From: Acinetobacter sp. B51(2017)
GTDB taxonomy: Bacteria > Pseudomonadota > Gammaproteobacteria > Pseudomonadales > Moraxellaceae
Assembly (NCBI RefSeq): GCF_003711395.1
Contig: NZ_PJRJ01000002.1
Coordinates: forward strand, 1-64,000
DNA length: 64,000 bases
Direction of reading: 5' to 3'
This document shows, in pieces, positions 33,218 through 42,869 of this stretch. The position numbers and the translations under genes are program-made. Position 1 is the first letter of the stretch. Every line of letters begins with the position of its first letter. The notes under the pieces were generated by a model. It saw only the letters and a list, made by a program, of their open reading frames with translations, made no database searches and was not told the DNA's origin.

Positions 33218-34543
33218 ATGACAAAACTGACTCAAGCTGATTTTCAAGCCCGTCGTGATCGTTTAGCCGAACAGATGGGGCCACGTAGTATTGCGATTAT
33301 TGCCACCAATCAGGTGTATATGCGTAACCGTGATGCGGATTACAAATTCCGTGCTGATAGTAGCTTTTTCTATCTCACCGGATTTGCTGAACCTGAAGCT
33401 GTGGCAGTGATTGAAACCTTTGACGATGCAGAAGAAGGCTATAGCTATAGCTTATTTTGCCGTGAACGCGATCGTGAAATGGAAATTTGGCATGGTTACC
33501 GTGCAGGTGTAGATGGCGCGATCGATGACTTTGAGGCGGATGAAGCCTATGCCATTGATCTGCTTGATGAGGAAATCATTGAGAAGTTACTCGATAAAGA
33601 CCAATTGTTTTATCGTATTGGGCAAAATGCAGATTTTGATGCGCGTGTTGCCAAATGGATTGCCAATGCCAACGGTGAATCGCGCCGTGGCACCAGTGCC
33701 CCAGAGCAAATTATGCAATTGGATGCAATTTTGGATGAAATGCGTTTACATAAAGACGCGCAAGAAATTGTACTGATGCAAATAGCCTCAGATATTTCTG
33801 CCCAAGCACATACCCGTGCCATGCAAGCGGTGAAACCGGGCATGATGGAATATCAGCTTGAAGCAGAATTGAATTATATTTTTGGTCAGCATGGCTGTGT
33901 GCCGTCATATAATAGTATTGTCGGTGGTGGTCAAAACGGCTGTATTTTGCATTATGTGGAAAATAACCAAGAACTCAAAGACGGCGACTTAGTTTTAATT
34001 GATGCAGCGTGTGAGTATGAGCTATATGCCTCAGATATCACACGTACCTTCCCAGTGAATGGTAAATTTAGCCCAGAACAAAAAGCCCTGTATAACCTTG
34101 TCTTAGATGCGCAAATTGCCGCAATTAATGCAGTGCAAATTGGCAATTCTTATAAAGAGCCACATCATGTTGCAGTCGATATTTTGGTGCAAGGCTTACT
34201 TGATCTAGGCATTATGCAAGGCGACAAAGAAAAAATTATTGCCCAAGAAACCTATCGTCAATTTTATATGCATGGTACGGGGCATTGGCTGGGCATGGAT
34301 GTGCATGATGTCGGTCGTTATAAAGTCGATGGTGAATGGCGTAACTACGAAGAAGGTATGGTGGTCACAGTAGAGCCGGGACTGTATATCGCGCCAGACG
34401 ATGAGACAGTCGATGAAAAATGGCGTGGTATTGGTATTCGCATTGAAGATGATGTGGTGGCAACAGGTAACGGGCCTGTGGTACTCACGCAAGCTGTGGT
34501 AAAAACAGTAGAAGATATCGAAGCGCTGATGGCGCAAGCATAA
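33218..34543 (+). CDS. pepP: Xaa-Pro aminopeptidase
   Basis: 441 residues, the same as the E. coli enzyme. Removes N-terminal residues that precede proline; cytoplasmic. N-terminal creatinase-like domain (about 1-170) and a pita-bread domain with the dimetal ligands in order: LIDAACEYELYASDITRTF (two Asp), YMHGTGHWLGMDVHDVG (His), VTVEPGLYI (Glu) and GIGIRIEDDVV (Glu). Spaced 32 bp from ygfB and 28 bp from ubiH; cotranscribed by position. Confidence 0.95.
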   Translation: MTKLTQADFQARRDRLAEQMGPRSIAIIATNQVYMRNRDADYKFRADSSFFYLTGFAEPEAVAVIETFDDAEEGYSYSLFCRERDREMEIWHGYRAGVDGAIDDFEADEAYAIDLLDEEIIEKLLDKDQLFYRIGQNADFDARVAKWIANANGESRRGTSAPEQIMQLDAILDEMRLHKDAQEIVLMQIASDISAQAHTRAMQAVKPGMMEYQLEAELNYIFGQHGCVPSYNSIVGGGQNGCILHYVENNQELKDGDLVLIDAACEYELYASDITRTFPVNGKFSPEQKALYNLVLDAQIAAINAVQIGNSYKEPHHVAVDILVQGLLDLGIMQGDKEKIIAQETYRQFYMHGTGHWLGMDVHDVGRYKVDGEWRNYEEGMVVTVEPGLYIAPDDETVDEKWRGIGIRIEDDVVATGNGPVVLTQAVVKTVEDIEALMAQA

Positions 34544-34571
34544 CAAGACTTTTTTATTTTAGGGAATGCAT

Positions 34572-35783
34572 ATGTTGCAACAACAGGTTGTCATCGTTGG
34601 TGGTGGAATGGTGGGCTTAAGTTTGGCACTCATGCTGGCCAAAGCCGGTATTCAAGTGAAGCTGTTAGAAGCGATCTCATATCCAAATTATGACGATGCC
34701 AATTTAGCCCCATACCATTCAAGTTTTGATGCCCGAAATACGGCATTGTCACGTCGTAGCGTACAAATTTATCAAGAATTGGGTTTATGGGATGTGTTGC
34801 AACAATATGCCACCCCAATTTTACAAGTGGATATTACTGAGCAAGGCAGTTTTGGTAAGGCGCGTTTAATTGCTGAAAAAGAAAAAGTCGAAAGCTTTGG
34901 TCAAGTGATTGAAAACGCATGGCTTGGTCGTATTCTACTCAGCCAAGCACGTCAGCATACAAATATTGAACTGATTGATGGGGTACAAGTGACCTCATTA
35001 ACGCAAGATCAACAGATGGCTTATCTTACAGCTCAACGCGGTGATGAACTGTTAAACATCGAAGCCCCTTTGGTGATTGCTGCAGATGGCCGTGATTCCT
35101 TTTGTCGTAAAGCCTTAGGTATTGGTTTTTCAACCCATGAGTATGATCAAGTCGCGATTGTGACTACCGTGCAAACGTCAAAACCGCATCAACATATTGG
35201 TTTTGAACGCTTTAGTGCATTAGGGCCTTTGGCATTGTTGCCTTTACCGGGCGAATATCGTCGTTCTGTGGTTTGGCCTGTGAAAAAAGGCACCGAACAT
35301 GAATGGCTCGGTGAAGAAAATGATCAGCATTTTTTAAGCGCATTACAAAATACCTATGGCGATCGTGCTGGTAAATTTGAAAAAACGGGTAAACGCTTTA
35401 CTTATCCATTGTCACAAGTGTTAGCGGAAAAACAAGCGGTGGGGCGTGTGGTACTCATGGGTAATGCAGCGCATACCATTCATCCTGTTGCCGGACAAGG
35501 TTTTAACTTGTGCTTACGTGATGCGCATGTGTTACGCCGCTTCTTGATGGAGCAGTTGGCCGAGCAGCAAGATATTGGTGAGCCAGAGATGCTCAAAGCT
35601 TATGAGCAAGCGCGTATTAAAGATCAACAGCGCGTGATTCGTTTTTGTGATCTAGTAGTGCGCGGTTTTAGCAATCAAAACATCATTTTAAAACTGATTC
35701 GCAATACTGGTCTGGTTGCATTTGAAACTATTCCGGGCTTTAAACCTTTGGTCGCTAATTATGCGATGGGGCTTAAAGCATGA
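34572..35783 (+). CDS. ubiH: 2-octaprenyl-6-methoxyphenol hydroxylase, UbiH
   Basis: 403 residues. FAD-dependent monooxygenase of ubiquinone synthesis. FAD motifs are GGGMVGLSLALMLAKAG (residues about 10-27), the DG motif VIAADGRDSFCRK and GNAAHTIHPVAGQGFNL. I use the ATG at 34572, 7 nt behind AGGGA; another ATG at 34566 is too close to it. The stop overlaps the next start (ATGA at 35780-35783). Second ubi hydroxylase follows at once. Confidence 0.92.
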   Translation: MLQQQVVIVGGGMVGLSLALMLAKAGIQVKLLEAISYPNYDDANLAPYHSSFDARNTALSRRSVQIYQELGLWDVLQQYATPILQVDITEQGSFGKARLIAEKEKVESFGQVIENAWLGRILLSQARQHTNIELIDGVQVTSLTQDQQMAYLTAQRGDELLNIEAPLVIAADGRDSFCRKALGIGFSTHEYDQVAIVTTVQTSKPHQHIGFERFSALGPLALLPLPGEYRRSVVWPVKKGTEHEWLGEENDQHFLSALQNTYGDRAGKFEKTGKRFTYPLSQVLAEKQAVGRVVLMGNAAHTIHPVAGQGFNLCLRDAHVLRRFLMEQLAEQQDIGEPEMLKAYEQARIKDQQRVIRFCDLVVRGFSNQNIILKLIRNTGLVAFETIPGFKPLVANYAMGLKA

Positions 35784-37015
35784 CAGATCAGGTCTTAGAC
35801 GTTGTCATTATTGGCGGTGGTCTGGTCGGCGGTTTAACTGCGCTATTATTGGCGCAGGGCGGGGTACAGGTCACAGTTTTAGATGCAGCACCTGTCTTAG
35901 ATGCCAAGCAAGTGTTGGCACAAGCCAATTCACGGGTATTGGCTTTAAGCCAAGCCAGCATTCATCTACTCAAAACCGCTGGGGTATGGCAGCATATCGC
36001 TCGTCAAATGCCATATAGCGGTATGCAGGTGTGGAACAAAAATGGCTATGGCGAGATTATGTTTGGTCAGGCCAGTACACGTACGCCATGGCAAGAACAC
36101 ATCTTAGGTTCCATGGTCGAACCGAGCATTTTAAACCTTGCGATTCAAAGCCAAATGCAAAGCGCGGTGCAGGATTATCGTACGCAAGTCAAGGTGCTAC
36201 GAATTGAGCAGGCCAATGAGGTATGGTTTATTCATTTAGCAGATGGCACAAAGCTTACCACCAAGTTAGTGATTGGTGCCGATGGCGCCAACTCTTTTGT
36301 GCGTGAACAGGCCTTTATTGACTTAGATGTTTTAGATTACAAGCAAGCTGGTTTAAGCTGCGCGATTCGTACCCAAAAGCCGCATCAATATGTCGCACGG
36401 CAGATTTTTTTAGAAACAGGCCCTTTGGCGTATTTACCTATGGCAAGTTTAACGCCTGAACAGAATGGTCACTGGCAATCCATTGTTTGGACTTTGCCTG
36501 AGGATTATGCCGAAGAATATGCCCAATTAGACGATGCTGCATTTTGCAAATTACTTAGCTTAGAAAGTCAGCATATGTTGGGTGAGGTATTGGAAGCAAC
36601 CCCACGCGCGACTTTTCCACTTAAAGCCCGTGCTGCTCAAACGTATGTGCGTGATGGTTTAGCCTTAATTGGCGATGCTGCGCATGTGATTCATCCATTG
36701 GCAGGCCAAGGGGTCAATATTGGTTGCCTTGATGCTGCCGTGCTGTGTGATGCCTTATTGCGCGATGCTGAGCGTGGCGTATGGGCGCATGTGCAAACTT
36801 TAAGACGTTATGAACATAGCCGTAAAGGCCAAAATGAAGCCATGATGCATAGCATGTCTGCGCTAGGTTGGTTGGAAACCACCCAGTTGACGCCTGTGGT
36901 TTGGGCACGTAATTTTGGGCTTAAACAGGTAGAACAATCTGCTTGGGCTAAAGATTTATTTATGCAACAAGCGGCAGGTTTAAACAGTTTGAAAAATACC
37001 CGTTATGCCATATAG
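35780..37015 (+). CDS. ubiI: UbiH/UbiF/VisC-family FAD hydroxylase, UbiI-like
   Basis: 411 residues, same fold as the preceding UbiH: GGGLVGGLTALLLAQGG, VIGADGANSFVREQA, and LIGDAAHVIHPLAGQGVNIG. By position (ygfB-pepP-ubiH-ubiI) it is the C5 hydroxylase UbiI (VisC), but UbiF-type activity cannot be excluded because the family members are hard to separate by eye. Translationally coupled to ubiH (4-nt overlap). No terminator was recognised right after it. Confidence 0.85.
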   Translation: MTDQVLDVVIIGGGLVGGLTALLLAQGGVQVTVLDAAPVLDAKQVLAQANSRVLALSQASIHLLKTAGVWQHIARQMPYSGMQVWNKNGYGEIMFGQASTRTPWQEHILGSMVEPSILNLAIQSQMQSAVQDYRTQVKVLRIEQANEVWFIHLADGTKLTTKLVIGADGANSFVREQAFIDLDVLDYKQAGLSCAIRTQKPHQYVARQIFLETGPLAYLPMASLTPEQNGHWQSIVWTLPEDYAEEYAQLDDAAFCKLLSLESQHMLGEVLEATPRATFPLKARAAQTYVRDGLALIGDAAHVIHPLAGQGVNIGCLDAAVLCDALLRDAERGVWAHVQTLRRYEHSRKGQNEAMMHSMSALGWLETTQLTPVVWARNFGLKQVEQSAWAKDLFMQQAAGLNSLKNTRYAI

Positions 37016-37169
37016 CCTAAGTCACTCGTTTTTTGTGCAGTCATCAAGAAATGGTTACGATTTTGATTAAAAAAAGCACAATTTTGTTACTCATAGTACT
37101 AGGCGAAACGCCAATTGCTTGCTAAATTTCTTCATAATTTACAGACGATGTCATTCTGGGGAGATTATA

Positions 37170-37418
37170 ATGACTGATGCCAATGATTATGATGAAGTAG
37201 ACGAAACCGCAGTAGATGAAGACGAAGCGCAAGCAGCAGAAAAAGGCGCGAGCGTAAGCGAAGATACACCAAGCGATACCGATGTTGCAGAAGCTGAAAC
37301 ATTAACGGTAACGGCAAAGCAAAAGCAACGCCAAGCTTTAGAGGACGAAGTTGCAGCATTCTTAGCACGCGGTGGTCGTATTACCGAAGTGCCTGCCGAT
37401 GAAAATGTACGTGACTAA
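37170..37418 (+). CDS. Small acidic protein resembling the RNA polymerase-binding regulator SutA
   Basis: 82 residues: an N-terminal tail of about 45 residues that is almost all Asp, Glu, Ala, Thr and Ser, followed by a helical ending with QRQALEDEVAAFLARGGRIT and EVP. The ending is the pattern I know from Pseudomonas SutA, an acidic protein of about 105 residues that binds RNA polymerase and raises transcription in slow growth; the C-terminal tail here is shorter. GGGGAG (37158-37163) gives a strong ribosome site for the ATG at 37170. Monocistronic with a hairpin. SutA identity is inferred from the pattern alone. Confidence 0.65.
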   Translation: MTDANDYDEVDETAVDEDEAQAAEKGASVSEDTPSDTDVAEAETLTVTAKQKQRQALEDEVAAFLARGGRITEVPADENVRD

Positions 37419-37424
37419 AAAGAA

Positions 37425-37450
37425 GCCTCGCAATTGCGAGGCCTTTTTTT
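37425..37450. terminator. Terminator after the SutA-like gene (also faces rsmI)
   Basis: Perfect 18-bp palindrome at 37425-37442 (GCCTCGC, loop AATT, GCGAGGC) followed by a T run. Confidence 0.85.
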
Positions 37451-38288
37451 AAGCTTTATCGGTCAGTTCTAAAGCGCGTTGATAAGCGACTTTCTTTTTA
37501 ATACCCGTTAAGTCTGCTGCCAATTGCGAAGCTGCTTTTACAGATAAATCTTGTAATAAACGCGTTAATAACTGATCAAGTTTTTCTTGTTCTAAATCTT
37601 TTTCAACGGTCGCACCGCCAATCACTAAAACAATTTCACCTTTTTGCTGATGGTGATCATTTTTAATAAATTCAACCAATGCACCTAAAGTCATTTTTTT
37701 AATGGTTTCAAAGGTTTTGGTAATCTCACGCGCAAAACCCACAGGGCGATCAGCACCAAACACATCCGCCATATCTTGCACACAATCTAAAATACGATGC
37801 GGTGCTTCATAAATAATTAAAGTTTGCGTTTCATCTTTTAAACGATTGAGATGTAATAAACGCTGTGATTGTTTTGAAGGTAAAAAGCCTTCAAAACTAA
37901 AACGGTCACTTGGTAAACCTACTGCGCTTAAGGCTGCAATAGCTGCACATGCCCCAGGGACAGGAATCACACGAATACCGTTTTCTTGTGCGGCACGTAC
38001 CAATTTAAAACCAGGATCACTAATGAGAGGCGTTCCTGCATCACTAATGAGCGCCATATTTTCACCGTTCACTAAGCGCTGAATCAACAAATCAATCTTG
38101 TTGCTTTCATTGTGCTCATGACAGGCGGTCAAAGGCGTATTAATATTAAAATGTTTAAGCAGTTGCGCTGAGGTGCGGGTATCTTCGGCGGCAATAATAC
38201 TCACCGATTTGAGGACCTCAATCGCACGATAGGTGATGTCATCTAAATGCCCAATTGGCGTAGCGACCACAAATAACTGAGCACTCAT
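37449..38288 (-). CDS. rsmI: 16S rRNA (cytidine(1402)-2'-O)-methyltransferase
   Basis: 279 residues. Tetrapyrrole-methylase-type fold: FVVATPIGHLDDITYRA, AAEDTRTSAQLLKHF, LISDAGTPLISDPG, VIPVPGACAAIAALSAVGLPSD-type core, and FEGFLPSK are the RsmI hallmarks. It 2'-O-methylates C1402 of 16S rRNA. Divergent from yraN, as in many Gammaproteobacteria where lpoA usually intervenes; lpoA is absent here. Confidence 0.95.
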   Translation of the reverse strand: MSAQLFVVATPIGHLDDITYRAIEVLKSVSIIAAEDTRTSAQLLKHFNINTPLTACHEHNESNKIDLLIQRLVNGENMALISDAGTPLISDPGFKLVRAAQENGIRVIPVPGACAAIAALSAVGLPSDRFSFEGFLPSKQSQRLLHLNRLKDETQTLIIYEAPHRILDCVQDMADVFGADRPVGFAREITKTFETIKKMTLGALVEFIKNDHHQQKGEIVLVIGGATVEKDLEQEKLDQLLTRLLQDLSVKAASQLAADLTGIKKKVAYQRALELTDKA

Positions 38289-38388
38289 CGAACTCTCCTC
38301 AACAATAAAAATACAGGCAATCGGCTATTTTACCCGAAAAGCCAGCCAAAAAGGGTGCAGATTACAGGCAATTGCCAAGGAGCAATAT

Positions 38389-38808
38389 ATGAGCTTCAAC
38401 CAAATGCTGGGTCAATGGGCCGAACAACAAGCCCAAACTTACTTAGAACAGCACAGTTTTAAGATGTTGCAGCGCAATTATCATAGCCGCTTTGGTGAAA
38501 TTGACTTAATTATGACGCGACAAGATGAGCTGATTTTTGTCGAGGTGAAAGCGCGTCAACCGAACGCATGGGGGCGTGCCACTGAAGTAATCACTTTGGC
38601 TAAACAACGTAAAATTATGCACACGGCTTTGGTTTTTTTACAGCAATATCCACAATTTAACCTATATGCACTGCGTTTTGATGTGGTTTGTATCGACTTT
38701 TTACAACCGCTTGCAAAAATACCACAGCAGTCATTTTTAGGCAGCGCTTATGATTTGGCCTGGATTGAAAATGCTTTTACTTTTGATACAAACTTGATTA
38801 GGCTTTAA
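38389..38808 (+). CDS. yraN: UPF0102 family protein YraN
   Basis: 139 residues. Restriction-endonuclease-like fold: LGQWAEQQAQTYLEQHSFKML, NYHSRFGEIDLIM and FVEVKAR, which give the E-D-ExK nuclease-type residues; C-terminal ALRFDVVCIDF. Predicted Holliday-junction or nucleic-acid nuclease-like protein; the physiological role is not settled. AAGGAG (38376-38381) precedes the ATG. The BON-domain gene follows by about 40 bp. Confidence 0.9.
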   Translation: MSFNQMLGQWAEQQAQTYLEQHSFKMLQRNYHSRFGEIDLIMTRQDELIFVEVKARQPNAWGRATEVITLAKQRKIMHTALVFLQQYPQFNLYALRFDVVCIDFLQPLAKIPQQSFLGSAYDLAWIENAFTFDTNLIRL

Positions 38809-38847
38809 AAATGTTAACAATAACAAGTGAACGAGGAGACGGATCGC

Positions 38848-39525
38848 GTGTTTAGCCGTATTGCTGTAACTTTAGTATGTGTGGCCAGTTTATCGGGCTG
38901 TGCGAGTTTTATTTCTCAAGGCACAGGAACTGCGCCTGTGGGGATAGATAGCGGTTCACGTTCATTGGGTCAAGTATTTATTGACTCTTCAATTGAGCGT
39001 ACAGCAAAGATCAATTTATATAAACTCGATGCGCGTTTTCATCAATCCCGCGTTAATGTCGAAAGTTTTCATGGCAATGTACTTTTAACTGGTCAAGTGC
39101 CAGATCAACATTTAAAGCAACTGGCAGAAGACAATGTCCGTGCCATGACTGATGTTAAAACCGTGCATAACTTTATCAGCGTGGGAAGCCAAATTGGTTA
39201 TAGCACCATTATGCAAGACACTACCGTGACCGCCAATACCCGTGGCTTACTGATGAAAGCCCCTGTGGTGGCAGATTCTAAAGTGCGTGTGCATACCGAA
39301 AATGGTGTGTTGTATGTCATGGGACGTTTAAATAGCGCTGAAATTACAGATTTAAACCGTGTCTTACAGCAAGTGGGCAATGTCAGTAAAATTGTGACTT
39401 TGGTGGATAATATTGAGGAAAATACCAAGAATAATGCCAATTTAACGACACCACTGATTCAGCCAAGCGTAGCGACGCCAGTGGCCATTGATCCTGAACA
39501 GCAAGAGCCAAGTTATGGGCTCTAA
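38848..39525 (+). CDS. BON-domain lipoprotein, DolP (YraP)-like
   Basis: 225 residues from the GTG at 38848, 9 nt behind GAGGAG; the frame is open upstream but would break the signal peptide. Lipobox LSGC, then two BON domains (about 45-110, DARFHQSRVNVESFHGNV; and 120-195, VRVHTENGVLYVMGRL), and a Pro/Thr-rich tail. In E. coli the homologue DolP supports outer-membrane integrity and the BAM complex, and lies near yraN as here. diaA, which stands between them in E. coli, is absent. The stop overlaps the hydrolase gene by 11 nt. Confidence 0.87.
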   Translation: MFSRIAVTLVCVASLSGCASFISQGTGTAPVGIDSGSRSLGQVFIDSSIERTAKINLYKLDARFHQSRVNVESFHGNVLLTGQVPDQHLKQLAEDNVRAMTDVKTVHNFISVGSQIGYSTIMQDTTVTANTRGLLMKAPVVADSKVRVHTENGVLYVMGRLNSAEITDLNRVLQQVGNVSKIVTLVDNIEENTKNNANLTTPLIQPSVATPVAIDPEQQEPSYGL

Positions 39526-40390
39526 GTTAAATTTACAACAAGTCAAACACAAGCTTGCTGTGGCACGCGAACGCTACAAGGAATTTCGGGTCTATGATTT
39601 GGGTACTTATGCAGTTAATCGGTTTATTGCCAAAACAGGCTATCGTATTCAACACGATGTGAGCTATGGTGAAGCTGCTCGGCATAGTCTCGATTTATAT
39701 TTAACTGAACAGCCACGTCAAGGACAGCCTTTAATTGTATTTGTGCATGGTGGGGCATGGTCACATGGCGACAAAAAAGATTATCGCTTTGTGGGAGAGG
39801 CCTTTGCCACTGAAGGCTTTGATGTGGCGGTGATCAATTATCATCTCGCACCATCTCATATTTTTCCAAGTTCAATTGATGACTTAAGCTTGGCCTTAAA
39901 CTATTTGCATGCCCAGCAACAGCAGCATCAGATTTCGACGCAAAATATCGTGTTGCTGGGGCATTCGGCAGGGGCATTTAATGTCATGTCGGCACTGTAT
40001 CACCCGACACCTTATGCGCTAGATTGTAAAGCCAATATTCGTGCTGCTATTGGTTTGGCTGGGCCATATCATTTTGATTATAAAGGTGATCCTTTATGTG
40101 CCGATGCCTTTGATCAATGTCTGCATTACAGCCATGTGATGCCGTATTACTTTGTCGAAGCCAATAGCATTAAACATTATTTGTTTGTGGCTGCCAATGA
40201 CACGATTGTGCATCCTAAAAATGCGCTCGATTTTGACCAAGCGCTGAAAGCCAAAGGCAATCATAGTGTGATTGTGAATATTGCCCGCACCGGGCATATT
40301 AGTTTAATGGGTTCTGTGGCACATCTGTTTAGCCGCTACTTTGCCACTAAAAAGCAAATTCTCGCGGCTATTGATGAGGCGTTGGCTTAA
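39515..40390 (+). CDS. Alpha/beta hydrolase (HSL/BD-FAE-type esterase)
   Basis: 291 residues. HGGAW oxyanion-hole motif (His78-Gly79-Gly80) and GHSAGA nucleophile elbow (Ser151) are of the hormone-sensitive-lipase/carboxylesterase type; the acid is probably in ANDTIVHPKN and the His in TGHISLMG. Substrate unknown; no signal peptide, so cytoplasmic. The ATG at 39515 lies inside the end of the BON gene. It overlaps the convergent nudC stop by 4 nt, so no terminator lies between them. Confidence 0.86.
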   Translation: MGSKLNLQQVKHKLAVARERYKEFRVYDLGTYAVNRFIAKTGYRIQHDVSYGEAARHSLDLYLTEQPRQGQPLIVFVHGGAWSHGDKKDYRFVGEAFATEGFDVAVINYHLAPSHIFPSSIDDLSLALNYLHAQQQQHQISTQNIVLLGHSAGAFNVMSALYHPTPYALDCKANIRAAIGLAGPYHFDYKGDPLCADAFDQCLHYSHVMPYYFVEANSIKHYLFVAANDTIVHPKNALDFDQALKAKGNHSVIVNIARTGHISLMGSVAHLFSRYFATKKQILAAIDEALA

Positions 40391-41151
40391 AGCCAAGCTT
40401 TGCTATCGTCTGCGACAGGCTGACCTTGAGTCACATGCATAATCATGGCATGTGCGATACTGCCTGCAAATGGAATTTCAGGCAGTTGCTCAAATTTAAA
40501 GAAGGCTGCGTCGCTAATTTCGTCCTCTTGTAATTGCAGCTCACCGCCAGCATATTCTGCACGAAAGGCCAACATTAAATTGCTCGGGAAGGGCCAAGGT
40601 TGGCTGGCTAAATATTGCAAGTTTTTGACCTGAATACCGACTTCTTCTCGGGTTTCGCGACGTACCGCTTCTTCTAAAGTTTCACCCACCTCAACAAAGC
40701 CTGCAATCAAACCATAAACAGGACGTGGATTACGTGCATTACGCGCCAGTAAAACTTCATCCTCACCGCGGGTAATAATAGTAATCACACAAGGCTGAAC
40801 CCGTGGATACTGATGATAATTGCAGCTTGGGCAAATCATGGCAAATTCATTGTGGTGGGCTACGGTTTTGTCACCACAATGACTACAGAATCGATGATTG
40901 CGACGCCATTCTAGCAATTGCACTGCACGACTGGCATCTTCAAATTGTTTGCTATTCCAAACAGTGAGTAATTGGCGAATGGGCACCAGTTGCAAACCTG
41001 CAGGAATGGCTTCATCGGGCAGTAAATCACGGGCAATCACATCCTTGCCCGTGTTTAAATCTAAGTCACTGCTGAGTCTTTCAACCTCAGGCAATTGAAA
41101 GTTTTGATCGACTAACAGTTGTTGTTGATGAAAGATATAAGCGATTGACAT
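40387..41151 (-). CDS. nudC: NAD(+) diphosphatase / NAD-capped RNA decapping enzyme
   Basis: 254 residues, near the E. coli length (257). Zinc ribbon RFCSHCGDKT ... MICPSCNYHQYPR, then the Nudix box GFVEVGETLEEAVRRETREEVG-type (starts at about residue 164) and the NADH-specific SQPWPFPSNLM. Cleaves NAD(H) to NMN(H) and AMP and removes NAD caps from RNA. Its start overlaps the stop of the FimL-like gene by 1 nt (TAATG), so both are cotranslated. Confidence 0.95.
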   Translation of the reverse strand: MSIAYIFHQQQLLVDQNFQLPEVERLSSDLDLNTGKDVIARDLLPDEAIPAGLQLVPIRQLLTVWNSKQFEDASRAVQLLEWRRNHRFCSHCGDKTVAHHNEFAMICPSCNYHQYPRVQPCVITIITRGEDEVLLARNARNPRPVYGLIAGFVEVGETLEEAVRRETREEVGIQVKNLQYLASQPWPFPSNLMLAFRAEYAGGELQLQEDEISDAAFFKFEQLPEIPFAGSIAHAMIMHVTQGQPVADDSKAWL

Positions 41152-42791
41152 TAGGCAACATTCTTCAATTTATGGCTACTTTGTAATGCTACATCAAACA
41201 TCGCATGCATAACAGGCTGCTTATTTTTCAAATTGTCAATCAACATATCTGCGCTTGCTAAAGGCTCAAGTAGTAGGTCCATCTCAGTTGCAGTAATCGC
41301 TTGCTGTTTGCTTAAACGCGCGTGTAGGAAATCCGCTGCCAATGCTAATGAATGTTGCCCCGCTTGTGCATTTAAGAACAACAAAGCGCCGCCAATTTCG
41401 CGTAATTGTGATGCAATGGGTTCCAGCAGCGTCACATCTGGATCACTGAGATACTGCACTAAAGTCTGACTAGTAAGATCAATTAAGGCTTTGGTTTCAT
41501 TGAGCAACACGCTATGCGCTTCATCTAAACGATCTAAAGAGATGTTCATATTGTTGACGCCCAGTTGTAAGCGGCTAGAGGTATGTTGGCGCTCTAAAAT
41601 ACCAATTGAGTTCATGGTTGATTGAATACAATTCATGACTTGCTGTGCAAAGTTTGGATCTTTTAAGTTGCTTGGATTAAGCGCTTGTGCTTGACGACGT
41701 AATTCTTGGGCTGCGTCTTTTAAGTTTAATACCATAAAGACATTGGCCAGCTCATGGAATTTAGCCAGTAATTCTTGCGCTTTATCAGGCGACATATTTT
41801 GATAGTTGTATTCAATATCATGACGCAATTGGCTAATTTCTTGGCTGAGCAATTCACTAATCGTATGGATGGTGTCAAAGTCTGGGCCATATAAATGGCG
41901 ACTAAATACTTGAAGTTGTGTATCGGTTAAAAGCTCTTCGCTGCTGCCAATTTGTTCGCGAATATGCTGCGCAATTTGGGTTTCTTGGCTGATGCATAAA
42001 CTTAACATCGTCGCCAAATCAGTTAGAGCTGCTTTAAAGTGCTGAGGGGCAGCTAAGAAGGCAGCAATATTACGTTCAATTTGAATCAAGCTACGTAAAC
42101 GTGGTTCTGTGAGCGCTAATTGTTCGATCTGGTTGACTGCGACCACAAACAACTGCCAATATTGTTGACTTGGACTTTGACTGCTCATAGAGGCCATATA
42201 GGCCGCGACAATTTTAATCGCTTGCAGATCCAAATCAGTGTGTTGCTGCATCAGCAATTTAGCCAAAGACAATTTGTATAAATGCTGTACATAGCCCGAT
42301 TTTTCTAAGTCAGGTGCAGCAGGCAGTTTAAAGTTAGGCTGCACGCAGGCTAATAAGGGTTCAATTTGATGACCTTCTTGCGTCAAAGGATGACCTAAGG
42401 CAATTTCTAAACGATTGAGCGTTACCAATAAAAACTGTGGAATTTGTACTTCACGCAGGCAAATAAACTCAATATAGCGTTTAAGTAAGCTGGTGCCATC
42501 ACTTAATGCCACAACATCAGGTAAATGAATATCTTGTGGGCTTTGCATAATTTTGCGCATCAGTTCGGCACAGTATTGTGCCATTTTTGCCACGCTTTGC
42601 ATGTCAATAAGTGCTAATACTTGGGCACATTGTTCAAACTGATTCAGGGCATCTTCAATGCCAAAAGGTAAGCTTTGATCTTCAACTAAGCTACTAACAG
42701 CGGATTCAACGAGCTCAATTGAGCTATCTACTTCATTTTTTATTATTAGTAGGGCTGTTGGGTCGAAGTGAATAGAGGTTTGGTAAGACAT
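41151..42791 (-). CDS. FimL-like protein (ChpA N-terminal-like, type IV pilus regulation)
   Basis: 546 residues, soluble and almost all helical, with the overall character of the N-terminal half of ChpA and of Pseudomonas FimL (about 560 residues), which lacks the phosphotransfer histidines and works with the Chp system and cAMP in twitching. Segments that fit: FGIEDALNQFEQCAQVLALI near 42-61, and late QLREIGGALLFLNAQAGQHS and LDEAHSVLLNETKALIDLTS. No HATPase, CheW or receiver domain and no chemotaxis genes are nearby, so it is a stand-alone protein. Assigned by pattern only; a hypothetical helical protein is the fallback. Overlaps nudC by one base. Confidence 0.65.
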   Translation of the reverse strand: MSYQTSIHFDPTALLIIKNEVDSSIELVESAVSSLVEDQSLPFGIEDALNQFEQCAQVLALIDMQSVAKMAQYCAELMRKIMQSPQDIHLPDVVALSDGTSLLKRYIEFICLREVQIPQFLLVTLNRLEIALGHPLTQEGHQIEPLLACVQPNFKLPAAPDLEKSGYVQHLYKLSLAKLLMQQHTDLDLQAIKIVAAYMASMSSQSPSQQYWQLFVVAVNQIEQLALTEPRLRSLIQIERNIAAFLAAPQHFKAALTDLATMLSLCISQETQIAQHIREQIGSSEELLTDTQLQVFSRHLYGPDFDTIHTISELLSQEISQLRHDIEYNYQNMSPDKAQELLAKFHELANVFMVLNLKDAAQELRRQAQALNPSNLKDPNFAQQVMNCIQSTMNSIGILERQHTSSRLQLGVNNMNISLDRLDEAHSVLLNETKALIDLTSQTLVQYLSDPDVTLLEPIASQLREIGGALLFLNAQAGQHSLALAADFLHARLSKQQAITATEMDLLLEPLASADMLIDNLKNKQPVMHAMFDVALQSSHKLKNVA

Positions 42792-42869
42792 GGATCTGCA
42801 CCTATCCTAAAAGTTTTATCCGTAAAGGTATGCGTATACATACTGATTGTTTATTGCTTTCACTATAAC

